Counted from the stretch's first letter, positions 44,909-57,099 are shown. The stretch is DNA of 64,000 bases from Prostheceraeus crozeri (GCA_907163375.1 CAJQUW010007039.1:124001-188000); one strand, 5' to 3'. Numbers and translations are program-made. Notes: generated from the sequence alone by a model not told the origin.

Positions 44909-47687
44909 TCAGAAATTACCAAATACAGATTGCCGTTCTGCGGAACGCGAAATAAATTCCTTGAGCACATCTCCTAATGAAATCTTGGATGTGCGTTGGG
45001 AATGGACATGAAGCAAAAGCAAATGTGTTAGCCTCTTTTGGGTCATAGTAGACCTCAAGTAAGTTTTCACCCTTCGAAGTGCACTGAAAGAGCGCTCTGC
45101 TGATGCAGCTGAAGCGGGCACAACAGAAAGTAATTGAAGTAGACGTACAACCTGATCGAGAAGGTCCTTAACAGTGTCTGATTGAGACTTCAGTTCATTT
45201 ATGACAGAGAAGCCCGACGCAGATTTATCTTTGACGATACGGGGTAATAACAATAACTGGGCTGAAAGTTGTTCAATGTCAAAGTCACTTCCATACTGTA
45301 ATAAGGTATCTGTTAAATTGGTAGAAGATGGTAGGTTGCCAGTCACTGAATCAGACACAATTGTCTCTATGGTCACCAACTTTTCCATCGAAGGTTGGCA
45401 AAACCTCCTCTCCAATTCTCCACACACATTATCCAAAACTTCGAAATAACATTTACGAAGCGTTTCTTCGAAGGTCAAGGTAGCCATCGGGGAAGGTGAA
45501 TCGGTCTGTTCCAACCTGTAAAAATGTGAAAATAACACATACAGTGCAGTCGTATAGACGATGAACCATGAGCACACTATATAATTAACAAATAATTAAC
45601 AAATCAAATCTCAGAAGCGTCACAATATATATCATATTCGAACTTAAAGTCATATTCGAGGTAGCAACATCTGATTCAGATTCTGAAATCCAAATATATC
45701 ATATTTAAAAATGGAAGAATATTGATTACGCTTAGGTTAACGTTCAAGTTTTATAGTGCGATGAACTCGTACGGTAAACACGTTTTCCATAAAGGAGTAT
45801 TTTAATAAAGTACATTTTCATTGAGTTGAATTGGTAAATTAAAACGATTAATGTTGTATACTTAGATAGAGTATAAATTATAACTGTGTCTGTTTTAAAA
45901 GCAGAGATTTATTTTCAATCTGTCAACTCTTCGGCCCTTACCTTCGTGGAATCTTTCGTGGTCGTTTTGGTTTAGCCATCTTCAAGCCAAGTGTACCCGC
46001 TTCAACCTCAGTCTCATGCCACAAGTCCTGAAAGGCCATGTCAGTCCGCATGGAGGAAAGAGTCTGTAGTAAAACGTCGACTGAAGATTTTGCTCCCATT
46101 GCCGTATATCCTGGTTTCTGCAACGCCTGAGCCAGTTGCTCGCAAGGTCCTAGTATCTTGACTGCAGCTTTCAGACAGAAAAGTGTTTTCGTTTTCTGCA
46201 TTTTCCTTTTACAGTATTTCACCGACGATTTTCGTTCATCTCTTAAAGCATCTCTATCTTCTGTCAGAGTTTTCAATGTCTCCTGTATTCGCTGATAGTT
46301 TTTCAGAAACCTATCTACAGCTTTTACTCGCACTGCCCACCTTGTTGGACAAAGTGGAAGGAGTCCGGAACAAGGCAAGCTGACATCCTCATCGGAAATA
46401 CCAACAATGACATTGGAGTAGACACTACGTCTCTTGCTCGACTCCAAGATAGTATTAGTTACCTCCTTTACAAGGATCATTGCGTCACACATAAGCTCAC
46501 TACGTCGAGTAATTTCTTGTAGAGCTAAATCCAACGAGTGATTGCTGCAATGAACATAGAGTGACTTTGGCTGAATGTCATTTAATTTCTTTTGCACTCC
46601 ATTCAAATGACCTGACATATTAGCAGCACCATCGAAACAATGACCGCGAAGATTATCAATGCTTAAACCGAGTCGTGTGAGCATGTCTTTAATGGCTTCA
46701 AATATGTCATTAGCTCGAGCGCTTTGAGGCCGATACATTCCCACGAAGCTCTCGTTCACTTCTAGCGTTTGACTATCATTCCATCTTATACAAAGACTCA
46801 ACTGCTCATTTCCCGCAACATCAGTAGTTCCATCACAAATTATTCCATAGAATGGACTTTTCTTAAACATCGGATACTAGCAATCGTTGCACCTTATGGG
46901 CCATTATCTCTAAAATTTCATTTTGAATTTTACCATCCAGGTAATTGTTTCTTCTTTCACACCACGCTTTCAATTCAGGAGCTTCCGCATCTTTCCTCTA
47001 TAAGTACACGAAAATTGCCATCATCGTTGTGTAGTCCGCGTAGTGCTTGTCCTGTTCGAGCCAAATATCGTACAGAGCTTAGCACTGTCAACATAGCGGT
47101 GCGTGCCCGTACCTGCTGATCTCTCGATTGTTTTACGATCAGATCGTATACTGGTGTTCCCTGGTTTCTTTGAATTATGAATTCTACTGCTTGTCGATGG
47201 TGAGAACTTTTAGCGTGAGTTTCAAACTTCTCGGGGCCTTTCTTCCAGTTTTTGAAACCTTTACATTCGAAAGTCAAATCACGTTCGACCGACCGTTGAC
47301 AATCAAATTTCCTCGCTGAACGCACGTGAAGCACAGAACGCTATCTTCAACGACATCGTAATGCAGCCATTTGTATTTCCTAAACCATGTTGACTGACAC
47401 GCCCTTCCACGACTTCTCGGAAATGTGAAGTCATTGGCAGGTATGTGCTGTTCCTTAGGTACACTCAGTTTTGAAGAAGCCTCTTCATCCTGAACAACAC
47501 TGGGGGTGGCGAATGTTGATCCCGCGGTTGTTGGAACATCTGCTGTTCGATCCTCCCTCGAAACATCTGCCGTACTGGGCGATTTTTGAGAAGTTGGCGA
47601 TTCGTTTTCTACATTTTGGGTTTCAACCGGCTTCTTCGGCTTCAACCATGAATCCAATGTAGTCGATTTTGATGGACCACGTGACAT
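44909..47687 (-). pseudogene. hAT transposase (TTF-type zinc finger), intron-containing, decayed
   Basis: The N terminus at 47687 reads MSRGPSKSTTLDSWLKPKKP, a low-complexity linker, then the TTF-type finger region FPRSRGRACQSTWFRKYKWL and SVLCFTC. A second frame continues LTFECKGFKNWKKGPEKFET and HAKSSHHRQA. The catalytic part (46870-45938) has GIICDGTTDVAGNEQLSLCI (first Asp), GHCFDGAANMSG (second Asp), HCSNHSLDLAL and CPTRWAVRVKAV. After a GT-AG intron (donor AAG|GTAAGG near 45949, acceptor TTTTACAG|GTT near 45516) comes the dimerisation block VPASAASAERSFSALRRVKT, where the catalytic Glu sits. Frame changes near 47.3 and 46.9 kb make it inactive. Confidence 0.88.
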
Positions 47688-48008
47688 CTAAAAAGCAGGA
47701 TAAAAACTAGTTGACTTATACTAATTCGATGTTTGCAGGGACATTTGACAAGTTAATTTACATTTAGGAGTCCTGAGTTAGTTTTCTTTCATTGCTGTTA
47801 TTTGAAGCAATCAATCGATTTCGAATTTATCAATGTCGATTAATAAATCTCAGTTTGATTAACGGCCATTCCCACGTAAGAGGATTTTGTATGCTTATGT
47901 ATTTTCTCCAGTTCTTAATGGTAACCTATTATATGGCTCTGACAAATACATGTGTGTTATTGTGTGTCGTGTAGAATAAATAAGATCTTAATTCTTAAAC
48001 TAACTACC

Positions 48009-48492
48009 TCCAAGATAAGATGAACCACCATCTTATGATCGGAGCTGCTGGCGAATTGAATACAACATTTAACTTCCGTCTCATCGCTCAGGCTGGTCCT
48101 TCACAGTTGGTTAGGCCGATCAGGTGCCTGCTAGATTCATCGACTGTCGAAGTTGTCGTATTCAACACTACCCCCAGACAGGTCATCCGAACAAGGTAGG
48201 GGTGGAAGAGTCAAACTAATTTATTAAGGTGCCAACTTATCTACAGGACATTCTAACTATTGGCCTAATCGGTGATACAGCTACGCCCATGAGTTTTTCT
48301 TCCTTCGACTGCTTCGTTGAGCGTTACTCTAACGCTTTCCACCAAAGACAATCACCCGGGAAGTTGGCCCGGTGGCGAGGACTGTCACGTCGAAGTAAGT
48401 CGAATCTGCTGTCAGAAACGACGCAGCGACAGGGCTCTGGTGCCGCTGAGGAGGTTACTCCATACCGTATATTGTATCACCGACCTTGAGTG
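48009..48492 (+). repeat. Region shared with the 14-kb hAT element (copy 2)
   Basis: Diverged match to 16141-16593, in the same orientation relative to the right end of its host element (about 0.8 kb from it; about 1.0 kb in the other). It lies upstream of the transposase start on the opposite strand, so a 5' regulatory or UTR role is possible. Confidence 0.7.
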
Positions 48493-49304
48493 TAATTGCA
48501 TTCATCATTTTATTTCATCACGTCACTCATATACTTACTAGGTATAAAAATTAGAACAGAACTGCAGGGAGGAAAAATGTGATTGTTCACTGTTAGTACA
48601 GCAGCGCACATGTAGAATGATCATAGAGCTGGATGGGGTGTTGGCGCGGCTTTCTCTGTCTACAGAGGACATCGCATCGAATCCTATTGTTAGAGGCAGC
48701 AACCACGCTCACACAGCCTCGAGTGGAGGAGACGACTTGACAACGCGACAATCAATAGAATCATGTGAAGGCGTAAAGCGCACGCCATCTCGATATGAAG
48801 AACGCGTGAATATAGATATTAGGTTAAAGATACGGCTTTTAGATATTGTGATTGGAAAATGGAAAGAAATGTGCACAACGCACGGATCAAATTCACCTGA
48901 TGGACTTTGTCCAAGTTAATGGATTAAACAGCCTCTGGGCATCGTATCCCACAAATTTCAGATGCAGTCTCAACAGGACGTCCACATGCACCGACACTTA
49001 CAAAATCGTTTCTCTCGCAAGTTTAATGATAAACACAGATGTGTTGAATAATTCATTGACCTGCAGTAAAAGCTAAAGGAAGGCGAAACACGTTCGCTAA
49101 AGCAGACAAAGAATCATTCAGTTCGGACTGAAAATTGATGAAATGTAAGCAAAAGATGTAGCAAATTTCTCTTCACGCTCAGATGATAAGTTATTACTGT
49201 ATATATAACTAGACTTTTTAGAGGGGGCAAAATGAGTGGTCTCCAAATCTTAGGGGGGCAGTTGCCCCCGCTGCCCCCCCTGCTGGCACGTCCCTGCTTG
49301 TAAA

Positions 49305-49890
49305 TGATGTTTTGTACGGTTTCCTCAATTAGTAGGAACTGTGACATTTTTCTCACATCGTGGCCTAATTTTAAAATATTTTAGATGACTAACGAATATC
49401 GTTCACACGTGTCGGAGTAAATGCAAAATTAATGCAGAGTAACCACAAAGGGTAAAGATTAGTCATGACATTCCTCCATCAGGTAGATAAACTTATATGT
49501 AAATTTTAATAAAATGTCGTATGTAAATTTTAACTTTTGCTTAATTTGAAAATTTTCAATTTCCTCATTATTTCTTTACTGATGATGTGATTTGAGGATG
49601 ATCGACAGCTTGTTGTAAGCCATGAGGATTTTGACGTTTTTACAAATTCATTCTTTTCAATAACAAATGACGGAAGTATCAACTTCAATAAAGATGCATC
49701 CGACAAGCAGTTGTCAGAAAAGGCTCAACACACGCTTTCGGCATGAAGGCATTTAGTTGAAATTAAATCATACAATCATGCAAAATTAAGCGGAAGTTGG
49801 AAAATTGCGTTAAGATCGAATTAGATGGGGTACATTTTCTGCGATGTTCAGAGCAAGACCTCAACACGCATTTTTCTTTGGTAAATTGTG
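49305..49890. other. Unassigned DNA
   Basis: AT-rich sequence with no gene or repeat recognised. It ends at TATA-rich runs around 49899-49932. Confidence 0.5.
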
Positions 49891-49939
49891 ATCATGGTAT
49901 ATATATATATATATGTAATGAGTATATATATATGTAATG

Positions 49940-50212
49940 AGTAGCGCCTGCGTGAAGCGCCTCAATCTCGGATGCGGTATTAAGTGATTGCAGAAAGCAG
50001 TCCGTCCACCACGTGCCTGCGTTAAAGCAGTGCCTTCCTGGCTAATTCACGCTCTCAACAGATGGTCCGGTGGCCTTGTGGTTAGAGGGTATGCTTGCAC
50101 GTCCTCTACCTCCAACGTCGCTGGTTCAAACCTACCCACGACTGATGAGGCCCAACAGGCCGAAACATGTCTCGTGGTGGCTACATCTGTTGATCTGTAT
50201 ATATATATATGT
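49940..50212 (+). mobile_element. tRNA-headed short element (SINE-like) with a hammerhead ribozyme
   Basis: From about 50063 the sequence has an A-box-like TGGCCTTGTGG (50071-50081) and a B box GGTTCAAACCT (50123-50133), the pol III promoter layout of a tRNA-derived SINE. Directly after the B box comes a hammerhead ribozyme (50134-50180). The element ends in GATCTG(TA)n near 50210, a typical SINE microsatellite tail. Upstream, 49940-50062 belongs either to the element or to its insertion site. A second TATA-rich run sits just before it. No protein is encoded. Confidence 0.7.
50134..50180 (+). ncRNA. Hammerhead ribozyme, type I, canonical core
   Basis: All core boxes are present. CTGATGA is at 50142-50148. 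Stem II is GGCC/GGCC (50149-50152 with 50158-50161) with loop CAACA. GAAA is at 50162-50165. Stem III is minimal (AC/GT with AT loop, 50165-50170) and is closed by the GTC triplet 50169-50171. Stem I pairs CCACGA (50136-50141) with TCGTGG (50172-50177). Predicted cleavage is after C50171. The very short stem III is typical of hammerheads in PLEs and small retroposon-like repeats, which often act as dimers. Confidence 0.85.
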
Positions 50213-50239
50213 AGTAGCAGATTGCGTTCTTGTTGACTG

Positions 50240-51250
50240 AAGCATGAACACCGCAGTAGATTAAGCAATAACCAATGATCCTCGAATTCAGAGGAGGATA
50301 GAACTGCAGACTTTCACAACATTGATTTTAATGAAAAAATTTTGTAAGGAACACGCCGTTATAAACTCTGCTGTATGGGTAGGCTTAGGCTTTTTCTGTT
50401 TTATCGATAGAGCTTCTACAATACTGACTTCGTAATAAGTATTCGTAATTGTATTTTATACGAAATTGTTTGGTAATAGTTGCAATTATAAATGCGGTTC
50501 TTTTATGTTCATTGATCCTCTTTTGAAGTGTTCATTTTATTTTGCCAATAGGTTTGGTCATCTGGTTCACCCTGGTGTGAGAAGTCATATACAACGCAAG
50601 ACTTCAACAGAGGCTACATGCAGGATGACTCAACAGCAGGCTACATGTAAAATGGCCATGATTAGACGAATTTGGTCAATTACACTGCCCATTTAGCAAT
50701 AAAAAAACTTAATGATGCAGTTTCAATCTACAGATTTTGTGTGAAGTAATGATAGTCATGCTAACCCCAATCCTAGATTAAACATGATTCTTAACGGGTA
50801 TCGTACGATTGACCCAAATAGGAGTTTTAACTACACTCTGAATGTGTGAAGCCAGATTTTCAGCTTCAAAATAAAGCTTTTCTGTATTGCTGTGTTCTAG
50901 TGCACCACATAGATACATAGCACCACATACCTACATAGATAAGTCGATTACGTTGCATCAAATAGTGATAGCAATGAATTAGAGCAATCAAGGTCCAGTA
51001 GACCCTGTCTGGCAGATGAATTAAAATTCGATTTAATGGTGGAACTAAATCAAAACAGCCCATGAGAGGTGCGGCTCTTTGAAAACCGTATAAAATAAAA
51101 ACACGTAATGTAGCCCCTCGAAAGCTTTAGTTTTTATATAAAGCTACCTTAAAGTTTAGTCAAAATATCCGTATATTTGGTCCATCATGTAAGGAAATTT
51201 CACCCAATATGCTTCAAGCGACGTCTTTGAGACGTAACTGACGATCATCA
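50240..51250. other. Unassigned AT-rich DNA
   Basis: Short direct repeats (ACATGCAGGATGACTCAACA / CAGGCTACATGTAAAATGGC around 50610-50655; CACCACATA twice around 50900-50930). No gene recognised. Confidence 0.45.
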
Positions 51251-51439
51251 CTAAACCAAATCAATGACATTGCGACTCCACAAAGCACTGTCAATCTGCT
51301 GCGGAGCATACATAGATTGAAATCTTAGAAAGCCGCAGATTCTCTTAGTCTTTGAATTTCACTCACTGGAATCCTGGACTTAAATATTAACAAAAAACGA
51401 AATGAAATAAACGATCGATAATATTGCCATGAAAATTTT

Positions 51440-51520
51440 CCCACGCAGGACTCGACCCTACAACCTCAGCTTAGCTATGGGCTACCTGTGCTCTACCAAC
51501 TCAGCTATCAGCCGCTTACA
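51440..51520 (-). repeat. tRNA-derived sequence (copy 1)
   Basis: The minus strand has a perfect A box TAGCTGAGTTGG (51508-51497) and a B box GGGTCGAGTCC (51458-51448), with a paired T-stem GTAGG/CCTGC. The acceptor arm does not pair and the A-to-B spacing is about six bases too long, so it is a tRNA pseudogene or SINE head, not a working tRNA. Confidence 0.6.
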
Positions 51521-52378
51521 TGCGACCGTGTCGATTGACAGGATCAAGTCCTCAACGATCACACATCAGTTGTCATGGCAATCATGATAGGTGAATAGCC
51601 ATTTCTAAGGATCTCATTTTCAGCTCATTTGCGAATGAAAGTAAATTAGATTTTTTAAAGAATAGGTTTCCTTTCTACTGGCCCCTACTGTTCATTGAAT
51701 TAGTTGTTCAATGCAAATGATACTCAAATTATCACAGTGGCATAATGATATGTATTTATATTATTACAATTTACATCTGTATGTATACAAATTATGTAGT
51801 TGCAGTTGTACCGGTATACACGTTGTACTTGACTATCTAATTTGCGATTTGACAGATATTTAACTACGGAACTCACCAAATACATTACAAATTGAGCAGA
51901 ATTTGCTGTTCCATTCCCTGGCATTGTGTGAACCGCATTACTATAGACTTTGATGCTTTGGGGCAGGTATCAAGACTCACTGCCTGATGTGGCATTAGTC
52001 CTTATCAATTCTCAGACTTCAGTTTTATTGCAGGTCTGAAGGTCACTATAGATTTAGAGACAAAATCAATGTTAGATTTTTACTCCGTCGATGTTCTAAA
52101 TATCTAAATATAACGTTCAAATTCAAAATGACTGCATGCATGTAAATTATAAAACAATTCGACGCGCGGCTGTAACAGAGTAGGAAAAATAATTATTTAA
52201 ACAATAAATATTTCACCGGTCTGTCCACTTCAGATGCATACAGGTTTCCATTACATTTTTGAAAACATCACATGAAGTTTCATTCTTTAAAATATCAGTG
52301 CTGCAAATATTTCCTTTAGTATTCAGAGTACTTGAAAAGTAATTATATTTTATGTGATATGAAGTCCAACTGTCTTTA

Positions 52379-53060
52379 TTAAATATGTTTTGAGATTGTT
52401 ATGTCCTTGCTATGTAGTTTGCGTTTTGCTCCATCCAAATTACTGATGCTCAGAAAATTTAGCTGAATACTAGGTGCTTCTATAGTAAAATGAATTCTAT
52501 TGTTGACGTTATAAAAGGCTTCCAAAGTTTTGCTTAATTCGTTGCATTCTTTCGGGAGCGATCCCATCATAATGTCATCCATGTATCATCCGTAAATATC
52601 GGGAATAATATTCTGATAAGCTTATAATTTTTATAAAGCAATGCAATTCAAGAAAATGACAACTTGCGTCAGAGCGATGTGTTCCCATTAGGCCACCTGA
52701 AATGTGATGATATACTATATCATGAAATCTTTTTAATCATTCTTATGAACTATTTCACTACTGCTGTATTGAAGCTATCTATACTTGTTCAATCTTTTGC
52801 AACAAAATCCTCTACAACTTTGGTAGCAAAGCTGATAGGGATGCTGGGATGCAAACAATTAGTAGCATCCAAAGAAATACAAATGGCGTCAACATTAATC
52901 TCTAAATTATTCCATTCGTTCACTAGGTTATTTGTTTTGCATTGACGCATTTTATTAAGTTATTTAGTATTTCGGAACAATCTACTAACTCAGTAGGTGT
53001 GTCTTTTATGTGGAGCGAGGTCATCGGACATTTATCTCATTGAAACCAATGAGAAAGTAT
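52379..53060 (-). pseudogene. Penelope-like reverse transcriptase remnant (copy 1)
   Basis: Read on the minus strand, 52945 on gives NNLVNEWNNLEINVDAICIS then LDATNCLHPSIPIS, the PLE motif A region (compare SLDVTNLYGNIP in the 9-kb element). 52582 on gives YMDDIMMGSLPKECNELSKT (motif C, YMDD) followed by NNRIHFTIEAPSIQLNFLSI (motif D/E). Farther upstream, NKHTFSLVSMR may correspond to the RPIVS block. Stops interrupt the frame between the motifs, so it is an inactive relic, older than the duplication because both units carry it. Confidence 0.75.
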
Positions 53061-54764
53061 GTTTATTTCAAGATCCCATAGCCAGCATGCATTGTCCGGT
53101 TTTGTAGATAAATGCATGTGTTCCTATTTGTGGACAAACACACTATCAACCAGCATTAGACGCTCAGAATCCGTTAAATCGATTGACGACATATCTTCAC
53201 GGAAGAGAAGCTCACTATCTGATGGACAGGTGTAAAATCAATTTTGATGTGAGAGTGATCTATTCTTTCCTTACAAGCCAATCTTCAGTCACAGGGAAGA
53301 GCTTGGCAGATTACATGAAGTAGCAAATTGTGCAGAAAAGCTATATACCTACTATTAGAAACTATGATTTTTCTCTTATACAGTGCAGCGATTTTTGTTA
53401 CAAAATCGAGACCAAAATGCACCCTGATCAAAAAAATACTAGTGAGTACAATTCATACTTATCATTGATTTTTTAAATTTCTTATCAGAAAATCTCCATA
53501 GATGGAAGGAGCCAGCCAGACAGACATCATTTTTCATATTTAATGACTTTTCCGCGTTTGATATTCATTTTCTTGACGAGTGAGTGGACACTTGCAAGTT
53601 CACCTTCTTTGATCAAAATCATTTGAAATATCAGTGTATAGACAATGGTTCACAAATCCTGTCTGATTTTTGTGCTTGAAGACTATCCTTTTTCCATTCT
53701 ATCTGTATGTATGTTGTACATGTACTGCGTATAGGCTAACTAAACTTTTCTTTCCGGGACAGCTATAGTCTTTAATAAATCGGGTCTATGCAGTACGACA
53801 TTCGCGTGTATTCACATGGCTTCAGGAAAGTTCATCCAAATTTCTGATGAACTACATGCGGAGAATTTCGTTTGAAAACATATTTTACTTTGACTATAAA
53901 GAGTAATGATGATTGCATGACTATTTTAAAGCAGGCAATCGGATAATCGCTCTTAAAAAATGTTTATTCTCATGAAGACATATCTTCCGCACTCTACATG
54001 ATCATTTATAATTCAGTTGTATGGGAATTTTTCTCGCTTCCCATGTATAGGTACACACGTCTATATTAGCCATTTATTCATCAAAGGTAGCCTGCTTTCA
54101 AACTAAAATGCAAAGTATCAGATGTCTTCGATCTTATTATAAAAGAGAAAAAATGGCTTTTGTTTGTATGTTTCCAAGTAACAAAATGTTAATTAGCGAG
54201 AAAGGACATTTCGATTGATTAGAGAAAATTGCGACTGTGATCAGACTGCGAGTGATTGCATCGACAATCAGGTACGAAAGCTTGATGCACAGATTTTTAC
54301 TTAGTGCAATTATTATAGGTTACACCACGAGAGATTACTCGGGTGCGAAGCGCGACTTTAATCGAGAGTGGTGTAGCCGAATTGTCACCACAGTTTTCAG
54401 CCAAACTGACATCATTTCTTCGATGTATGAGTTGTATGTAGATATCAGACCACGTGACCAAAGATTTCTGAAAGCGTTTCCAAACTATCGGCAGGCAGAT
54501 TTTTATTGACTAATTGGTTTGTCGGCTTTTCATAGACTCGTAGCGCACAACTGCTACCCAAGATTGCTGCATTTAGTCAGAAATTCATGAGTCGCTGTCT
54601 ATCTCTGAAACTTGCTATCTATCTATTTGTAGGTATCTTTATGATAACTTACAATTGCTGCTGTTGTGATGGAGGGAATAATATTTCGATGACACAATTG
54701 ATCAAATAGAGTTGGTCTTTATTTGCTTTCTTTTTTGGCAATGCAAGCCAAATAGAGTCAGGTT

Positions 54765-55030
54765 CACAGAATTAGATTGTCTAAGCTTATCACTTTGCTG
54801 GAAATGCAAACTGATTCAAAACGGTGACACGTGCAGGAACTTGCAAAGTGGACAAAAAGAAATTTTTAATACCTTGCAGAGATAGGAGAGATGGACAAAG
54901 TGTGCCGCTTGTGCTCCGATCGACACGATTCCTTCAGATTCGAAGATTTCAGATCATTGCGTAAAAGTTTTCTCGATAATGTTGGTCCCTCCAATCATTA
55001 TTAAAAAAAGTTAGCAGGCGCACGAAAAAA
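54765..55030 (+). repeat. Dispersed repeat shared with 32.8 kb (unit 1 copy)
   Basis: See the divergent copy at 32800-33085; the near-identical partner is 63537-63800. The conserved core includes CACGATTCCTTCAGATTCGA. A neighbouring 90-codon frame at 54237-54509 (repeated at 63009-63281 with one residue change) has no family signature. Confidence 0.65.
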
Positions 55031-55239
55031 CGTACACAAACTTCTCTGTAGAGCTTGACATCGACTGTGTCTCTTTGCTGTGTGATCCGGTTGATAACAG
55101 TTACTGAAACTTCGCACAAATTGGCGTGTTTAATGTTGAAATGGCTGCTCATTGTTCGATAGCTATGGTATTATGTCAGCATATTGTGCCATTTTATTAG
55201 CGTTCCATGTTCCGATGCTTCCTTTCTAGTCAAACAAAG

Positions 55240-56760
55240 GAAGAGACGACCTGTCTAATTATGTGGTCAGGTTAGACATCAATAGTTCAGACGGGTCTGC
55301 TTGTCTTTGAGATGTTCGTCCTGCTGTTATGCAATCATTGAACAAAATCACAAATATCTCTACGTTTGAAACTCATTCATTTGAACCTGGTTGTTGAAAT
55401 GCACAGTTTAGATTCCAGGCATAGTTTTAGGAAAAATACATAGAAATCGGCTAAATGTGGTGCATCACACTTGCAAAGAATTCGCATTTGTCATACTTGT
55501 CATACTTGTCACTCTCATAACTGTGGATGCAAGTGAATTATCATACTCTGGGCTGTGACTTCTTACACCGTTACTGTGCGACAATATAAATTGTCTGTGA
55601 TGCAGGTAATTGAGTAACGAATATTCTCGAACATTCTATTCCTAGATGCCAAAGCTGAGACCACACGCATGATCCAGCCCACATAAATCAGAATATTTAC
55701 CTTTGTTCAAAGTTGAACCAGTTCATAAATGTATTCGCTAGAAAAGTCTGAGCGAAGAGTGTTTGATAATATTTTTCATGTGCCATATAAATTCGGCTAC
55801 ATGTCTAAGCCTTTCTATAATGAAGGCAAGGATAAAAAATCGGTGAAAACATGACAATGCACAGCATTTGAATTGAAATGTATGATGAAAAAGTAATTGA
55901 AGACAATGTCGTTCGGAATGTATGGGAAAGTATCTACTTGTCATACGACTTATTCAAAAAATAATTTGTGTTTTATGTTAACACAAACTAATATATAGTA
56001 AAAGTCTATGTGCTCCAGATCAGAGATACAACCGATATGAAAAATTCCATCCCGGGCGGGGCCGGGCCGGTCCGAGGCCGGTCGAGCTGAGTGACCGGAA
56101 CCGGTGTTGCTCTTCTTACTTTCTTCTGCTCTCAGCTTCCGTGCGGAAAGTGTCATGTAGCCTAGAATTCCCCGGAGAAAAACAGTTGCAATTTTTAGAA
56201 GTTGACTCTTAGTTTCTGTGTTATTCAACTCCCCCTTCTTTAAACTGAAATTACAATACTGAGATATCGAGACTTGTGACTACTAGGATACTTTATTAAC
56301 TTTTCTCTTGTCTCTCTTTTTCCGAGGGTGAAACTAAGTAACAGTGGTTTTCTGATGCGCCTTTTCCGATCAGCAATTTATAGTGAGGGAAAAAGATTAT
56401 CATAACACCGATCATGCCGGTCAAAAGAATGTAGACCCTGCTATTACAACCCTTTATGCATGCTGATCGAAAATTAATCACTGACATAAGTCTTGGCACT
56501 AGTACCCTGTCGTAGAGAAGGATGCTATGCAGTCGATTTTTTGCAGGACTTTCGTATTATGAGCACCATCCAATTATTCACTCCAGCCATTTTATTACGA
56601 CGCACGTTAATAACAAATGAGAAGGATCGAACCATTTTCACAGGTCTGTGCATCCATGGACTACCGATAGCTGGACATGCAAACTTAATAAGCACCCTGA
56701 CATTGTTTTGCTAGATAGTCTTGCTTAAAGTCGCCTGAGCATATAATGTAGAATAGGAGG
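55240..56760. other. Unassigned part of duplication unit 1
   Basis: No gene recognised. 56043-56080 is an isolated GC-rich patch (CGGGCGGGGCCGGGCCGG). The equivalent in unit 2 lies beyond the window. Confidence 0.45.
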
Positions 56761-56767
56761 AACTCAT

Positions 56768-56869
56768 CAGACTTGAACAAATTAAGACCGAAATTTTCCT
56801 GGCAGCTATAGACGCTGCGTTTCGCCCTACAAGGGCTCGTCAACATTTGCTTTAATTTGTTCATGTCTG
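56768..56869 (-). ncRNA. Hammerhead-like RNA with long closing stem
   Basis: On the minus strand the core is TTGACGA (56843-56837), stem II GCCC/GGGC (loop TTGTA), GAAA, then stem III ACG/CGT (loop CAG) and GTC (56813-56811). Only the first core base differs from CTGACGA. The flanks 56852-56869 and 56768-56785 form an 18-base helix with one mismatch (CAGACATGAACAAATTAA). An internal loop with a weak 3-bp inner stem sits between helix and core. This is the shape of PLE-type type I hammerheads. Activity is uncertain because of the C-to-T core change. Confidence 0.6.
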
Positions 56870-57099
56870 AGGGCATCTTTCTATTCTATGCACAGGTGAA
56901 CTGGCACTCTGCATGATTATCAGTCGTGCGGCCAAGTCGGGACAAACAGGCGCAGAGTAGCCTGTTGTTCAGTCTTTCACACTGTTCAGCCCAAAGTGTC
57001 TCTAAATGAAATTTCCTCAAAAATGCAGAAGTGAAAATTGTCAATTGCCTCTACCTTAACATATCTGAAAATGCTCGTAGGTACTCCTAATTATTTTCA

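Larger units (their letters stand above)
43767..49304 (-). mobile_element. Full-length hAT transposon with TIRs and 8-bp TSD
   Basis: The element is 43775-49296 (5.5 kb). Left end CAGGGACGTGCCAGCA; right end TGCTGGCACGTCCCTG, a perfect 16-base inverted repeat, with G-rich blocks (GGGGGGGCAG) just inside each end. The target duplication CTTGTAAA is identical at 43767-43774 and 49297-49304, so it has not been rearranged since insertion. The minus strand carries a hAT transposase in the TTF-zinc-finger/DUF4371 style. About 1.6 kb of upstream region contains a block shared with the 14-kb element. Confidence 0.92.

Noticed and set aside
51440-51520. Functional tRNA gene on the minus strand
   Set aside because: The A and B boxes are excellent and the T-arm pairs, but the acceptor stem does not pair and the anticodon region is about six bases too long. 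Called tRNA-derived instead.
52664-52945. 93-codon plus-strand frame (and its copy at 61442-61723) as a gene
   Set aside because: It is the opposite-strand shadow of the PLE reverse transcriptase motif A region, which is on the minus strand.
54237-54509. 90-codon frame, repeated at 63009-63281 with one residue change, as a conserved gene
   Set aside because: Conservation is explained by the recent duplication of the whole locus. No family signature or splice context was seen.
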